DNA of 61,744 bases from Cyanobium sp. ATX 6F1 (lineage in GTDB: Bacteria; Cyanobacteriota; Cyanobacteriia; PCC-6307; Cyanobiaceae). The DNA is taken from the NCBI RefSeq assembly GCF_024346315.1, contig NZ_JAGQCS010000012.1, positions 1 through 61,744 of the forward strand, written 5' to 3'. The position numbers were made by a program, and so were the translations under genes. The notes beneath the pieces are model-generated. The model worked only from the letters and a program-made list of their open reading frames with translations. It was not told the DNA's origin and ran no database searches. Shown piece by piece: positions 1-8,254 of this stretch; the first letter of the stretch is position 1, and the number at the start of each line of letters is the position of its first letter.

Positions 1-52
1 GGAAGGACTTGGGCTTCTGCATGCCCCATTCTGGTGGCCAGACCCATTGCTG

Positions 53-421
53 TCACTGGGATCTGGGCAGATTTATGGGCGTCTGTGGAGAGCTCGGCCG
101 CTGATCTACGCGCAACAGGCTCCTAGCAACTGCATCGACGTGGACCCTGAACTCGCTGATCTTTCCTTCGACCTCATAGGGCACCTCGGTTGCCGCGCAT
201 CCATTGGGAGACGTGGTGTCCGTGCCGGTGGTGGGCTGCTCAGCGGCAGGAGAGCCGAGCTCCTCCACAAGCGGCGTGGTGCCGTTGCTGGCGGCCACTG
301 CCGTTGCGGTGCTGGAGTCCATGGTGTCGGGCTCTGGCTGGTCGCCAGGATCGATCGGCCGGCTGGCGTGATCAGTGTTGTTGCCGTTGTCAGGTGTAGC
401 GGAGGCGAATTTGTCGTCCAT
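53..421 (-). CDS. Hypothetical acidic, low-complexity protein of the genomic island
   Basis: A 122-residue open frame read from an ATG. The first 75 residues are rich in Asp, Thr, Ala, Pro and Ser and look disordered; the C-terminal part (VPYEVEGKISEFRVHVDAVA) looks more like a folded segment. No signal peptide or membrane segment is visible. It lies in the lower-GC island together with the HTH protein and integrase and points the same way. I do not recognise a family. The open frame extends upstream to 559, but that extension looks non-coding. It may not be a real gene. Confidence 0.35.
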   Translation of the reverse strand: MDDKFASATPDNGNNTDHASRPIDPGDQPEPDTMDSSTATAVAASNGTTPLVEELGSPAAEQPTTGTDTTSPNGCAATEVPYEVEGKISEFRVHVDAVARSLLRVDQRPSSPQTPINLPRSQ

Positions 422-590
422 GGTTAGAAGAAATAGATTCAAACGTATAAATGCTCTGCTGGCACTGGTTGGTATTGACATCCAAGTTGCTGGGATGATG
501 CAACCCCACGGGGAAACATCACCGCCACCGCAATGGAATGTTGGAGGAACTCCCACCACCTTGCCTCTACAGAGCTTCCGTGCGGTGGTG

Positions 591-956
591 TTAGTTCTGC
601 CCCCCAGTTCTTGTGCCGCGGCTCAACAACCCCCGATGACTCAGGGCTGCCAGGCAGCGTTCAACCCGCCAGACCATCGGCGAATTGCGGTGAGGCCCGT
701 ACCGGAAGTGCTCTCCTACGTTGAGCACGCCTGCCTTGGCATGACGCTTTAGCGTGTCCGTGCTTAGGCCAAGGGCTATAGCCGCCTGGCCGGTACGCAG
801 CCACAGCTCTGGATGCTGAGCCTGGGGCTTGAGTTTGGATTTACCCGCAGGAGTCAAAGCTCCCCGGGTACTTCCGCGCTGGGGAGGTCGACCTCCCGTG
901 AGGCGAGAATCTTCGGAGTTGCCCCCAAAGTTCGAGTCGATCAGATTCGCAATCAT
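591..956 (-). CDS. Small helix-turn-helix / excisionase-like DNA-binding protein
   Basis: A 121-residue protein. After a basic, disordered N-terminus (about 45 residues), the segment LWLRTGQAAIALGLSTDTLKRH followed by GEHFRYGP is typical of MerR/Xis-like winged helices that read a short site, with a helix-turn-helix and then a wing. It sits between the island interior and the tyrosine recombinase in the same orientation, where a recombination directionality factor or small repressor is expected. An inverted repeat and a row of direct repeats lie just upstream of its start, suggesting that it binds there. The DNA-binding role is inferred from the motif; the excisionase role comes from context only. 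Confidence 0.6.
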   Translation of the reverse strand: MIANLIDSNFGGNSEDSRLTGGRPPQRGSTRGALTPAGKSKLKPQAQHPELWLRTGQAAIALGLSTDTLKRHAKAGVLNVGEHFRYGPHRNSPMVWRVERCLAALSHRGLLSRGTRTGGQN

Positions 957-958
957 TA

Positions 959-987
959 GTAGCCATCAATGGAACTGATGTGGCTAC
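959..987. promoter_or_regulatory. Inverted repeat (operator candidate) before the HTH gene
   Basis: GTAGCCA at 959-965 is matched by its reverse complement TGGCTAC at 981-987, with a TCA/TGA pair inside the arms. The repeat begins 3 bases upstream of the start codon of the HTH gene, in its leader, where an autoregulating protein would bind. No binding is proven. Confidence 0.4.
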
Positions 988-998
988 TCGCTTTGGTT

Positions 999-1074
999 AC
1001 GTGTGGGTTGTAAAAATATTGGTTGGGCGTGAGGGTTACGTAGAGGGCTATGTAGTGGGTTGTGTAGTGGGTTG
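999..1074. repeat. 12-bp direct repeats upstream of the HTH gene
   Basis: TGTAGTGGGTTG occurs twice in perfect tandem (1051-1062 and 1063-1074). A degenerate copy (CGTAGAGGGCTA) directly precedes them at 1039-1050, and another related unit (ACGTGTGGGTTG) lies at 999-1010. The array lies in the non-coding stretch between the HTH gene and the integrase. Short repeats like these in an integrative element often serve as binding sites for excisionase, repressor or integrase arms. Confidence 0.6.
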
Positions 1075-1527
1075 TGTTGTACGCGAGCAAGTGTCGGCCA
1101 GGGTGAGACTCGCTGGCTGAACCAGGTTGTCTCACTTATGGTACATCGTTGGTTCTGGCCAGCTTCAAGAGCCCTGCTGGAGGGCTCAACTGCTGCGGCT
1201 TCGGGAACCCCCGGTTGGGCAGCAGGAAGACGGGTTGGAAGTAGGAAGCACCAAACACTGGAATCAGCATTGCACATGCTCTTGCGGGGGGTCAATAGGG
1301 GTGAAGGTGCGGTTGACCGACCTCTTGCTGATCATCTCGGTGCTATATCCCCAGCGTTCCCAGTTGGATCCTGGGATGCGTGGCCCGCCACCCAATCGGC
1401 GGGTCCAATGAGTGTCGACAGAGAGGATCTGCCCAGTCGGGGCTATACAGAACATGCTCCCTGACTGGGTCTGTACACTCTGAACGTGCTTTTTCAGACA
1501 GTGCCCCCCGATTTCTTCCTGCCACGA

Positions 1528-2805
1528 TCACCGTCGGCGGGCCAGCCGCTCTGGTGCTGGCGGTGACGCCTCGGGCTGCAGCTGCTCGATCCGCTCGCGG
1601 GCTTGGGTGAACGCAGCCTCCTGGACCTCGACGTCGGACCAGGTCCCATACGCACTGTTGTGGGTGAGCGCGGAATGGCCCATTGAATCAGCTGAGGCCC
1701 GCACGGTAAGGCCGCCATCCTGGTGGGCTCGGAGGGCATAGCCGTGTCTGAGGGAGTACGGAGTGAGCTTCTCTCCGCGGGCGGCCGCTTCCTGTTTGAG
1801 TTCTTGCCAGATCGGCCGGCGGTCGAGATAGACCCTCAGGGCTTTCGATGTTTCGCCGTCGGTGGCCCCCAGTGGCGGTAGTCCCGGTTCTCCCGAAGCC
1901 AGTTTCGCAACGGCCCTTGCCGTCAGACCCGGAAGACCAACAGGATCGAGCCCCAGGGCAAGGCGTGGCTTGGTACTGCCTCTGCTCGTGCGCTTGCGGT
2001 AGCTGACCCTCAGCGAGGCACCGTCAGCACCGGGGGAGCAGTGCTTGAGTTCCACGGGCCTGAGCCCAAAGCAGACCAGCAGCTCGACGGCCAGCCGCCA
2101 GCGCGGATCAGCTATCCCTTCAAGGAGCCTGACGATGTCCGGGCTCTTGAGCGGTGTCGAATCTCGCTTGGGCGTGAGCCGCTTGCCGATATAGTCCGAC
2201 AAGCTCGGTGGTGGCAGCCACCGCTTGGGAACTCCCCGCTTGTCGACGGCGTACCGCAGGAACTGGGCTGCATAAAGGATCCGTTGGCGGCGGCCCTGGG
2301 TGCCGGGTGCACCGCCGTAGGCATCTCGCAAGGTGGCAAGGACTGCGGGGCCATCTCGTGGTGCCGGCCGCTGGTCCATCACCTCCAAAAGCTGATTCAT
2401 CACCGGGAGGTACATGCTCTCCCAGGTGCTCAGCTTGATCTCGCCGGAGTCCTCGTTCTTGTGCTTCCGAAACGCCTCGACCAGTACCGGCCAGTTGGTG
2501 GCCCCTTCAGCCGGTGACGACGCTTGGTCACCGGCTGTGAGCTGCTCAACAGCGTCGGCCAGGCTCAGCCCGACATCTTCCATCTGATGGATGGCCTGAA
2601 GCCGCGTCAGCACCGCCGTGGAGCTCGAGCTGCTCCACGGCAAGTCGAGGACCACACTGCTGCGTCCTCCGTCGGGTAGCCGACGCGTCAGCTTGACCTT
2701 CCCGCTTTGCGGGTCGAGCGTCCATCCGCGACCGTGCTCACGACGCACCAACGACCGCAACTCCTTCACCCAAGCAGGCACGGGGGCTCGAGCTGCGGCT
2801 GACAT
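1528..2805 (-). CDS. Tyrosine recombinase / integrase of a tRNA-borne genomic island
   Basis: A 425-residue site-specific recombinase. The first 100 residues look like an arm-type DNA-binding region and residues about 105-200 like the core-binding domain. The C-terminal catalytic domain shows the first arginine in GLRPVEL, a SLRHGYALR box carrying the second arginine, MGH with the histidine, and the nucleophile tyrosine in HNSAYG. The residue before the SLRH box is Tyr (TPYSLRH), where phage integrases usually have His. The gene lies 130 bp from the 3' end of tRNA-Val, the usual place for an integrase using a tRNA as attB. It probably inserts and excises the island to its left. All key residues are present, so it is likely functional. 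Confidence 0.93.
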   Translation of the reverse strand: MSAAARAPVPAWVKELRSLVRREHGRGWTLDPQSGKVKLTRRLPDGGRSSVVLDLPWSSSSSTAVLTRLQAIHQMEDVGLSLADAVEQLTAGDQASSPAEGATNWPVLVEAFRKHKNEDSGEIKLSTWESMYLPVMNQLLEVMDQRPAPRDGPAVLATLRDAYGGAPGTQGRRQRILYAAQFLRYAVDKRGVPKRWLPPPSLSDYIGKRLTPKRDSTPLKSPDIVRLLEGIADPRWRLAVELLVCFGLRPVELKHCSPGADGASLRVSYRKRTSRGSTKPRLALGLDPVGLPGLTARAVAKLASGEPGLPPLGATDGETSKALRVYLDRRPIWQELKQEAAARGEKLTPYSLRHGYALRAHQDGGLTVRASADSMGHSALTHNSAYGTWSDVEVQEAAFTQARERIEQLQPEASPPAPERLARRR

Positions 2806-2830
2806 GTCTCAAGCTCAGCGAGAGCCGTTG

Positions 2831-2852
2831 TTAGCGTAAAAACTAGCGTAAA
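2831..2852. repeat. Paired TAGCGTAAA direct repeats (integrase arm-site candidates)
   Basis: TTAGCGTAAA at 2831-2840 and CTAGCGTAAA at 2843-2852 are direct repeats with a 12-bp period. They lie between the integrase start and the tRNA-Val 3' end, the position of arm-type binding sites in lambda-like attachment regions. The function is inferred from position. Confidence 0.45.
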
Positions 2853-2935
2853 GCTGCTCTAGCGGGCCTGTTCATGGGGGTGCAGCGGCTTGGGCCTGGT
2901 GGCCAAAACCCTTGTGCTGGAGGCGGTTTGGGGTA

Positions 2936-3007
<72 letters not shown>

Positions 3008-3043
3008 GATCGTTCCATTCTGAGGGATCAGCTCCCCCAACGG

Positions 3044-3060
3044 CCCCGGCTCCTCCGGGG
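3044..3060 (-). terminator. GC-rich hairpin after coxC, possible terminator
   Basis: CCCCGG and CCGGGG form a perfect 6-bp stem with a 5-base loop immediately downstream of the coxC stop codon. There is no run of T after it, so a role as intrinsic terminator of the cox operon is only tentative. Confidence 0.35.
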
Positions 3061-3063
3061 GGC

Positions 3064-3669
3064 CTAGAGCAGGTAGATGATCCCGAACAACACCACCCAG
3101 ATGCCATCGACGAAGTGCCAGTAGAGCTCGGCGGCCTCCAGGCCGAAGTGCTCATGGCTGGTGATCGAGCCACCCTCACGAGCCTGCCACCAGACAATCA
3201 GCATCAACATCACCCCAAGGCTGACGTGCAGGCCGTGAAAGCCCGTCAGCACGTAGAAGGTGCTGGCATACAGGTTGCTGGTGAGACCGAAGGGGAGGGT
3301 GAAGTACTCGCGCATCTGGCTCACCAGGAACGCCGCCCCGAGCGCCACGGTGATCATCAGCCAGAGGCGGCAGCCGGCTGAATTCTCGGCGCGCAGCAGC
3401 TTCGCGGATCGATGGAAGGTGAAGCTGCTGAGCACCAGCAACACCGTGTTGATCGTGGGCAGCAGCAGTTCGAGCTCGTAGATCCCACCGGTGGGCAGGG
3501 GATTGACGGCCCGGAAGGTGAGGTAAGCCGCGAACATGCCGGCGAAGGTCATGCCATCGGCCACCAGGAACAACACCAGGCCGAACAGACGGAAATCTCC
3601 GTGCTCTTCGTGCTCATGCGCCTCGGGCGAGTCCTGCAGCTCGGGGCTGATGGAGGGAAGGGTGGTCAT
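3064..3669 (-). CDS. coxC: Cytochrome c oxidase subunit III
   Basis: A 201-residue membrane subunit of the aa3-type terminal oxidase (CtaE/CoxC). It has five hydrophobic segments after a His/Glu-rich N-terminus, the usual number for short bacterial and cyanobacterial subunit III. The family signatures HGLHV and the final YWHFVDGIWVVLF segment, which carries the conserved Trp-His-Phe-Val-Asp, are present. The ATG at 3669 is chosen because it overlaps the coxA stop (ATGA), a sign of translational coupling. It is the last gene of a coxB-coxA-coxC operon. In cyanobacteria this oxidase reduces oxygen at thylakoid or plasma membranes with electrons from cytochrome c6 or plastocyanin. Confidence 0.95.
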   Translation of the reverse strand: MTTLPSISPELQDSPEAHEHEEHGDFRLFGLVLFLVADGMTFAGMFAAYLTFRAVNPLPTGGIYELELLLPTINTVLLVLSSFTFHRSAKLLRAENSAGCRLWLMITVALGAAFLVSQMREYFTLPFGLTSNLYASTFYVLTGFHGLHVSLGVMLMLIVWWQAREGGSITSHEHFGLEAAELYWHFVDGIWVVLFGIIYLL

Positions 3670-5291
3670 GGTTGGGGCTCCGCTCCGTAGCCGTAGGGGT
3701 GACGCACATGGGGAGCTGGTCCGTGCCAGTTCTCCACCGGGGGCGGAGAGCTGGTGAGCCATTCGCTCGTGAGCGCTCGCCAGGGATTATCTCCGGCCAC
3801 CTTGCCGTTGAAGTAGCTGGCGATGACGTTGTAGAGGAAGGGCAGGGTGCTCAGGGCCATCAGCAGGGCGCCGACGCTGCTGATCTGGTTCAACAGGGTG
3901 AACTGCGGGTCGTATTCCGCCACCCTCCTGGGCATGCCATTGATGCCCAGCCAGTGCTGGGGACCGAAGCAGAGATTGAACCCGATGAAGGTGAGGGCGA
4001 AATGCACGAGGCCAAGGCGCTCGTCCAGCATCTTGCCGGTGAACTTGGGATACCAGTGGTAAATGGAGCTGAAGATCACGAAGACCGTTCCGCCATAAAC
4101 GATGTAATGGAAATGGGCGACCACGAAGTAGGTGTCGTGCACGTGGATGTCGAAGGGCACCTGGGCCAGGGCCACGCCTGTGATGCCGCCAAGCACGAAA
4201 TTGACGATGAAGGCACAGGCGAAGAGCATGGCGGAATTCAGGGCAATTCTTCCGCCCCAGAGCGTCGCCAGCCAGTTGAAGAACTTGATGCCGGTGGGCA
4301 CGGCAATGAACGAGGTGGCGATCGTGAAGAACAGCCGCATCCAGGGGGGCGTGCCGCTGGTGAACATGTGATGGGCCCAGACGATCAGGCCCAGGAACAC
4401 GATCGCCAGAATCGAATACACCATGGTGGTGTAGCCAAACAAAGGCTTGCGCGCATGCACCGGCAGGATCTCGCTCACGAGCCCGAAGGCCGGCAACACC
4501 ATGATGTAAACCGCCGGGTGGGAATAGAACCAGAACAGATGCTGATACACCACCACGTTGCCGCCCTGGCCTGGGTTGAAGAAGCCCGTGTGGGCCACGA
4601 TGTCGAAGGCCAGAAGGATCAGGGTGCCCGCCAGCACCGGCGTGGACAGCACCACCAGAATGCTGGTGCCCAGCATGGCCCAGCAATACATTGGTAACTC
4701 CATGAGCTTCAGCCCTGGGCGGCGCAGCTTCAGGATCGTGGCGATGAAATTGATGCCCCCGAGGATGGAGCTGCCCCCCAGCAGAATCACGCTGAAGATC
4801 CAGACCAGCTGCCCCGCCGCTGGTGTGGTGAGGCTCAAGGGGGGATAGGCCGTCCAACCCGACTGGGACGCCCCACCGATGAAGTAGCTGGTGATCAGCA
4901 TCACCCCGGCGGGCGGAATCAACCAGAAGGCAATGGCATTGAGGCGGGGGAAGGCCATATCACGGGCGCCCACATAGAAGGGCACCAGATAGTTGCCGAA
5001 GGCCCCGTTCACCACCGGAACGATCCACAGGAAGATCATGATCGTGCCGTGGAGTGTCAGCACCTCGTTGTAGGCCTCACGGCTGAGGAAGTCAGAGATC
5101 GGAGTGGTCAGCTCGGTGCGGATCATCCCCGCCAGGACACCGCCCACGAGATAGAAAAAGAAGCTCGTGACCAGATACTGAATACCGATCACCTTGTGAT
5201 CGAGGCTGAAGCCGAAGTAACGCCGCCAGTCCTCAGGCTCCGGCCCGTCGAAGAGCCCAGGGGATGGGGAGGTGGAGGTGGTGGTGGTCAT
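3666..5291 (-). CDS. coxA: Cytochrome c oxidase subunit I (YS-motif type)
   Basis: A 541-residue, twelve-helix catalytic subunit that reduces O2 to water and pumps protons. Visible heme and copper ligands are the His in LTLHGTIM (heme a), the His and Tyr in YSHPAVY (CuB), the pair in WAHHMF (CuB), and the two in VAHFHYIV (hemes a3 and a). The Glu normally found in HPEVY is Ala, and a YS pair lies before the His. This is the alternative A2-type proton-entry motif of heme-copper oxidases, so it is a natural variant rather than damage. The start at 5291 (MTTTTSTSPSPG) gives a normal N-terminus; the longer open frame has no cox-like sequence before it. Overlaps coxC by 4 bases. Confidence 0.97.
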   Translation of the reverse strand: MTTTTSTSPSPGLFDGPEPEDWRRYFGFSLDHKVIGIQYLVTSFFFYLVGGVLAGMIRTELTTPISDFLSREAYNEVLTLHGTIMIFLWIVPVVNGAFGNYLVPFYVGARDMAFPRLNAIAFWLIPPAGVMLITSYFIGGASQSGWTAYPPLSLTTPAAGQLVWIFSVILLGGSSILGGINFIATILKLRRPGLKLMELPMYCWAMLGTSILVVLSTPVLAGTLILLAFDIVAHTGFFNPGQGGNVVVYQHLFWFYSHPAVYIMVLPAFGLVSEILPVHARKPLFGYTTMVYSILAIVFLGLIVWAHHMFTSGTPPWMRLFFTIATSFIAVPTGIKFFNWLATLWGGRIALNSAMLFACAFIVNFVLGGITGVALAQVPFDIHVHDTYFVVAHFHYIVYGGTVFVIFSSIYHWYPKFTGKMLDERLGLVHFALTFIGFNLCFGPQHWLGINGMPRRVAEYDPQFTLLNQISSVGALLMALSTLPFLYNVIASYFNGKVAGDNPWRALTSEWLTSSPPPVENWHGPAPHVRHPYGYGAEPQP

Positions 5292-5305
5292 GGCTGGAGA
5301 TTCCC

Positions 5306-6133
5306 TCAGGCGGCAACGGGGTCGGGGCTGTTCTGCTTCAGCCACTGCTCGTAGGCATCTTGCCCGTGCACCACCACCGACGTGCGCATGCCGCCGTGAT
5401 AAGGCCCGCACAGCTCAGCACAGATGATCGGGTAGGTGCCTTCCCGGGTGGGGGTGAAGGCAAGCACGGTCGGCTGGCCCGGAATGATGTCCTGCTTGAG
5501 GCGGAACTGCGGCACCCAGAAGGCATGGATCACATCGTTGGCCTTCATGTGCAGTTCCACCGGCTGACCCACGGGCACATGCAGCTCGCCGCTGATGATG
5601 TTGCTGGAGGGGTAGCTGAAGATGAAGGCGAACTGCATCGCCGTGACATCCACCGTCGTGGCAGGAGCCACGCCGGCGCTGGTGCCGATGCCCCCCCAGA
5701 CCTCGCCCTCGGGTGGCGCCGCCATGGTCGCCATGGCCTCCATCGAATGCATGCCGCCGTGGTCCCCGAGGGAGGTCATGCCGCCCATGCGGTCATAGAT
5801 GTTGTAGCTGTAGAGGCCGACGAACAACACGACCACAGCCGGAATGGCGGTCCAGACGATCTCCAGGGGCAGATTCCCCTCGATCGCCGCCCCATCGCTG
5901 ACATCACCGTCACGGCGCCGAAAGCGGACCATGCTGTAGATCAGCACCCCGAAGACCCCCAGGAACAGGATCGTTCCGATGCTGTACAGCACTTGAAACA
6001 GCTGGTCGTAGAGCGGAGCGTTGAGGCTGGCCTGCACCGGCAACAGCGAATGGTCGCTTCCCACCCAGAGGCCGATGAGGATGGTCGCCACGACCAGGGC
6101 GACGACGAGCACCCTCGAACGTACGGAAACCAA
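5306..6133 (-). CDS. coxB: Cytochrome c oxidase subunit II
   Basis: A 275-residue subunit that receives electrons from a soluble carrier at its binuclear CuA centre. It has an N-terminal signal/anchor helix, a second membrane helix around residues 45-70, a third hydrophobic stretch around residues 95-115, and a C-terminal cupredoxin domain outside the membrane. The CuA ligands are visible in CAELCGPYHGGM (two Cys, His, Met), and the electron-entry aromatic is in FWVPQF. No ATG or GTG is available at the 5' end; the open frame starts at a TTG (6133), preceded by an in-frame stop nearby. First gene of coxBAC, 14 bp before coxA. Confidence 0.95.
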   Translation of the reverse strand: MVSVRSRVLVVALVVATILIGLWVGSDHSLLPVQASLNAPLYDQLFQVLYSIGTILFLGVFGVLIYSMVRFRRRDGDVSDGAAIEGNLPLEIVWTAIPAVVVLFVGLYSYNIYDRMGGMTSLGDHGGMHSMEAMATMAAPPEGEVWGGIGTSAGVAPATTVDVTAMQFAFIFSYPSSNIISGELHVPVGQPVELHMKANDVIHAFWVPQFRLKQDIIPGQPTVLAFTPTREGTYPIICAELCGPYHGGMRTSVVVHGQDAYEQWLKQNSPDPVAA

Positions 6134-6248
6134 GCTCAGGCGGGCAAATCGGCTTTCACATTATGGAAAGCGGACCCTTTGGCGCGATCGCCGGGGGGTT
6201 TGTGTTGAAGGACGGATCGAAACCGGGCCGAGGTCCAGGGGCGCCCCC

Positions 6249-6344
6249 TCAACCGCCGGCGGCGAAGGCGGAGAGCACCAGCACGGACAGCAACATGCCC
6301 GGAAGGAGCAGCATCACCAGCTGGCCCAGATCGTGGATGGTCAT
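6249..6344 (-). CDS. 31-residue membrane peptide upstream of coxB
   Basis: An ATG-started frame encodes 31 residues with one strongly hydrophobic segment (LVMLLLPGMLLSVLVLSAF), preceded by MTIHDLGQ and ending in two glycines. Its coherent single-pass membrane-peptide character, in the otherwise empty 327-bp stretch before coxB and in the same orientation, suggests a real small protein. I cannot assign a family. It could assist the oxidase or be unrelated. Comparing this stretch in related genomes would decide. Confidence 0.5.
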   Translation of the reverse strand: MTIHDLGQLVMLLLPGMLLSVLVLSAFAAGG

Positions 6345-6462
6345 GGCCGAAGCAGTGGCATGGGGGTGAGGTTAAGCAGGCGATCCACTGAAACAGATGT
6401 TGACAGATTGATTCAAACCGGCCCGGCCTGCCTTAGCTGAGGACGAGCCCGACTGATCCCCC

Positions 6463-6726
6463 ATGGACCGCCTCCAGGCCTACCAGCTCCGTTGCACCCT
6501 CACCTTCGGGGACATCTACGGCCAGATCATGATCTGGATGGTGGTCATCTTCGTGAGCCTGGCGGCCGGCATGGCGCTGATGGGGGCGAGCAGCCCGATC
6601 TATGCCCTGGTGGTGGTGGGCGTGATCCTTGTGCTCTCCCTGCCCTTCCTGCTGTTCGCCTTCACCACAACCCTGCTGAACCACATCGCCCTCGATCCGT
6701 CGGCCGATCCGGTCCAGGCGCCCTGA
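6463..6726 (+). CDS. Small two-helix membrane protein, unknown function
   Basis: An 87-residue protein with two hydrophobic segments (about residues 22-45 and 47-72) and short polar ends. I do not recognise a named family. It is 3 bp upstream of the DUF2227-like gene, so the two are probably co-transcribed. It is divergent from coxB, and the 327-bp gap before it must contain its promoter. Confidence 0.75.
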   Translation: MDRLQAYQLRCTLTFGDIYGQIMIWMVVIFVSLAAGMALMGASSPIYALVVVGVILVLSLPFLLFAFTTTLLNHIALDPSADPVQAP

Positions 6727-6729
6727 TCC

Positions 6730-7311
6730 ATGGCCAGCGGCCGCGAGCACGACCGCCTGACCCTGTGGCTCAGCCTGCCCTTCGCCCTGCTCTGGTGGCC
6801 GGCCTTGGGCCCATCGGGGGCGGCCACGGCCCTGGTCAGCTTTCTGGTGGGGGGCCTCTGGCTCTCCCCTGACCTCGACACCCCCTCCAACCCCACCCGC
6901 CGCTGGGGCCCCCTGGCGCTGCTCTGGCTCCCCTACCGCAAGCTGCTGCGCCACCGCTCCTCCCTCTCCCACACGCCGTTGGTGGGCACCGCCGGGCGGT
7001 TGCTTTATCTGTCGGCGGTGCTGGTGGCCCTGGGCCTGCTGCTGAAGCCCCTGGGGCTGGTCCACATGGGTCTGATGGGCCCCGCCCGGGCCCTGGCGGC
7101 GGCTGAGCAGCTCTGGCGGCAGCAACGGCCCCTGGTGCTGCTCGCCTTGGTGGGGCTGGAGGCCAGCGCCTGGCTGCACCTGCTCCAGGACGGCGATCCC
7201 ATGCCCAAGCGGCCACGGCTGTTGAGGCGTAACTCGCTGTTGAGACGCAACTCGCTGTTGAGACGCAGATGGCTGTTGAGACGGCGGCGCCAGCGATCGA
7301 TGCGAAGGTGA
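6730..7311 (+). CDS. DUF2227-family putative metal-binding membrane protein
   Basis: A 193-residue protein. The pattern SPDLDTPSNPTRRWG followed by LWLPYRKLLRHRSSLSHTP matches the cyanobacterial putative metal-binding DUF2227 family, whose conserved Asp, Arg and His residues resemble those of membrane-bound metal-dependent hydrolases such as YdjM. Several hydrophobic segments are present. The C-terminus is a run of LLRRNS-like units created by an 18-bp tandem repeat, which gives a very basic tail. The enzymatic role is unknown. Confidence 0.8.
   Translation: MASGREHDRLTLWLSLPFALLWWPALGPSGAATALVSFLVGGLWLSPDLDTPSNPTRRWGPLALLWLPYRKLLRHRSSLSHTPLVGTAGRLLYLSAVLVALGLLLKPLGLVHMGLMGPARALAAAEQLWRQQRPLVLLALVGLEASAWLHLLQDGDPMPKRPRLLRRNSLLRRNSLLRRRWLLRRRRQRSMRR
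7219..7290 (+). repeat. 18-bp tandem repeat in the 3' end of the DUF2227 gene
   Basis: Four adjacent units begin CTGTTGAG (7219, 7237, 7255 and 7273); the first two differ at 2 of 18 bases and the last two are more diverged at their ends. The unit length is a multiple of three, so copies add LLRRNS blocks without breaking the frame. This suggests slippage, and copy number may vary between strains. Confidence 0.85.
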
Positions 7312-7345
7312 GCGCCCGTGAGGGCCCCAATCCCAGACCACCGCC

Positions 7346-8197
7346 ATGAGCGCCGCGCCTCCCCCTGAGACCGCCACCACCGACGCCCTCGCCGAGCTGG
7401 TGGCCGTGGTGGACCGGCTGCGCGATCCCGAAGGCGGCTGCCCCTGGGACCTCAAGCAGACCCACAGCTCGCTGATCCCCTACGTGCTCGAGGAGGCCCA
7501 CGAGGTGGCCGATGCCATCCGCCACGGGGACGACGAGCACCTGTGCGAGGAGCTCGGGGACCTGCTGCTGCAGGTTGTGCTGCACGCCCGCCTCGCCTCA
7601 GAGGAGGGCCGTTTTGACCTGGCGCAGGTGGCCCGGGGCATCAGCGCCAAGCTGATCCGGCGTCATCCCCACGTGTTCGAGCCGGAGAACGGCTCCCCCG
7701 CCACCTGGGAGGCGATCAAGGCGGCCGAGCGGGCCGCCCGCGGCGCCGCAGAGAGCAGCCTCAGCGATCGGCTGCGCGAGCAGGTCCGCGGCCAGTCGGC
7801 CCTGAGCGGGGCGATGACCATCTCGAGAAAGGCCGCCGCGGCCGGCTTCGAGTGGGAATCGATCGCAGGGGTGTGGGGGAAGGTGGAGGAGGAGCTGGGG
7901 GAGCTGCGGGAGGCGGTGGCCAGCGGTGATCGGGCCCACGCCCAGAGCGAGCTGGGGGATCTGTTGTTCACCCTGGTGAACGTGGCCCGCTGGTGCGATC
8001 TGGATCCCGAGGAGGGCCTCGCCGGCACCAACCGTCGCTTCCTGGCGCGCTTCGCCCGGGTGGAGGAGGCCCTCGGGGGCGAGCTGGAGGGCCAGAGCAT
8101 CGAGCGGCTCGAAGGCCTGTGGCAGCAGGCCAAGGCCGCGATCCGCGCCGAGACCACCAGCGCGGAGGCGAGCTGCTCCGGGGAAGCCCGCCCCTGA
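7346..8197 (+). CDS. mazG: Nucleoside triphosphate pyrophosphohydrolase MazG
   Basis: A 283-residue enzyme that hydrolyses nucleoside triphosphates to monophosphates and pyrophosphate, a house-cleaning role that may also affect (p)ppGpp. Two MazG-fold repeats are visible: the first has CPWDLKQTH, EEAHEV and ELGDLLLQVV, and the second has EEELGEL and ELGDLLFTLVNVARW. The EExxE and ELGD metal-binding boxes are intact in the first repeat. The length is close to that of the E. coli protein. It precedes speE by about 57 bp on the same strand. Confidence 0.93.
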   Translation: MSAAPPPETATTDALAELVAVVDRLRDPEGGCPWDLKQTHSSLIPYVLEEAHEVADAIRHGDDEHLCEELGDLLLQVVLHARLASEEGRFDLAQVARGISAKLIRRHPHVFEPENGSPATWEAIKAAERAARGAAESSLSDRLREQVRGQSALSGAMTISRKAAAAGFEWESIAGVWGKVEEELGELREAVASGDRAHAQSELGDLLFTLVNVARWCDLDPEEGLAGTNRRFLARFARVEEALGGELEGQSIERLEGLWQQAKAAIRAETTSAEASCSGEARP

Positions 8198-8254
8198 GGT
8201 GTGCGGGACGACAACGGCGAACCGCTTAGCTGGGAAGACCCGATCAAGCCCCCC

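Larger units (their letters stand above)
957..1527. other. Non-coding control region of the island (571 bp)
   Basis: This stretch between the HTH gene and the integrase gene has lower GC than the rest of the window. It holds the inverted and direct repeats listed separately. Short open frames exist on both strands (for example 1264-1455 on the minus strand, 63 codons), but none has a convincing start or recognisable motif. I see no other gene in it. Confidence 0.5.

Noticed and set aside
1264-1455. 63-codon minus-strand frame in the island control region
   Set aside because: It has no recognisable motif, and several overlapping alternative frames exist; the evidence is too weak to call a gene.
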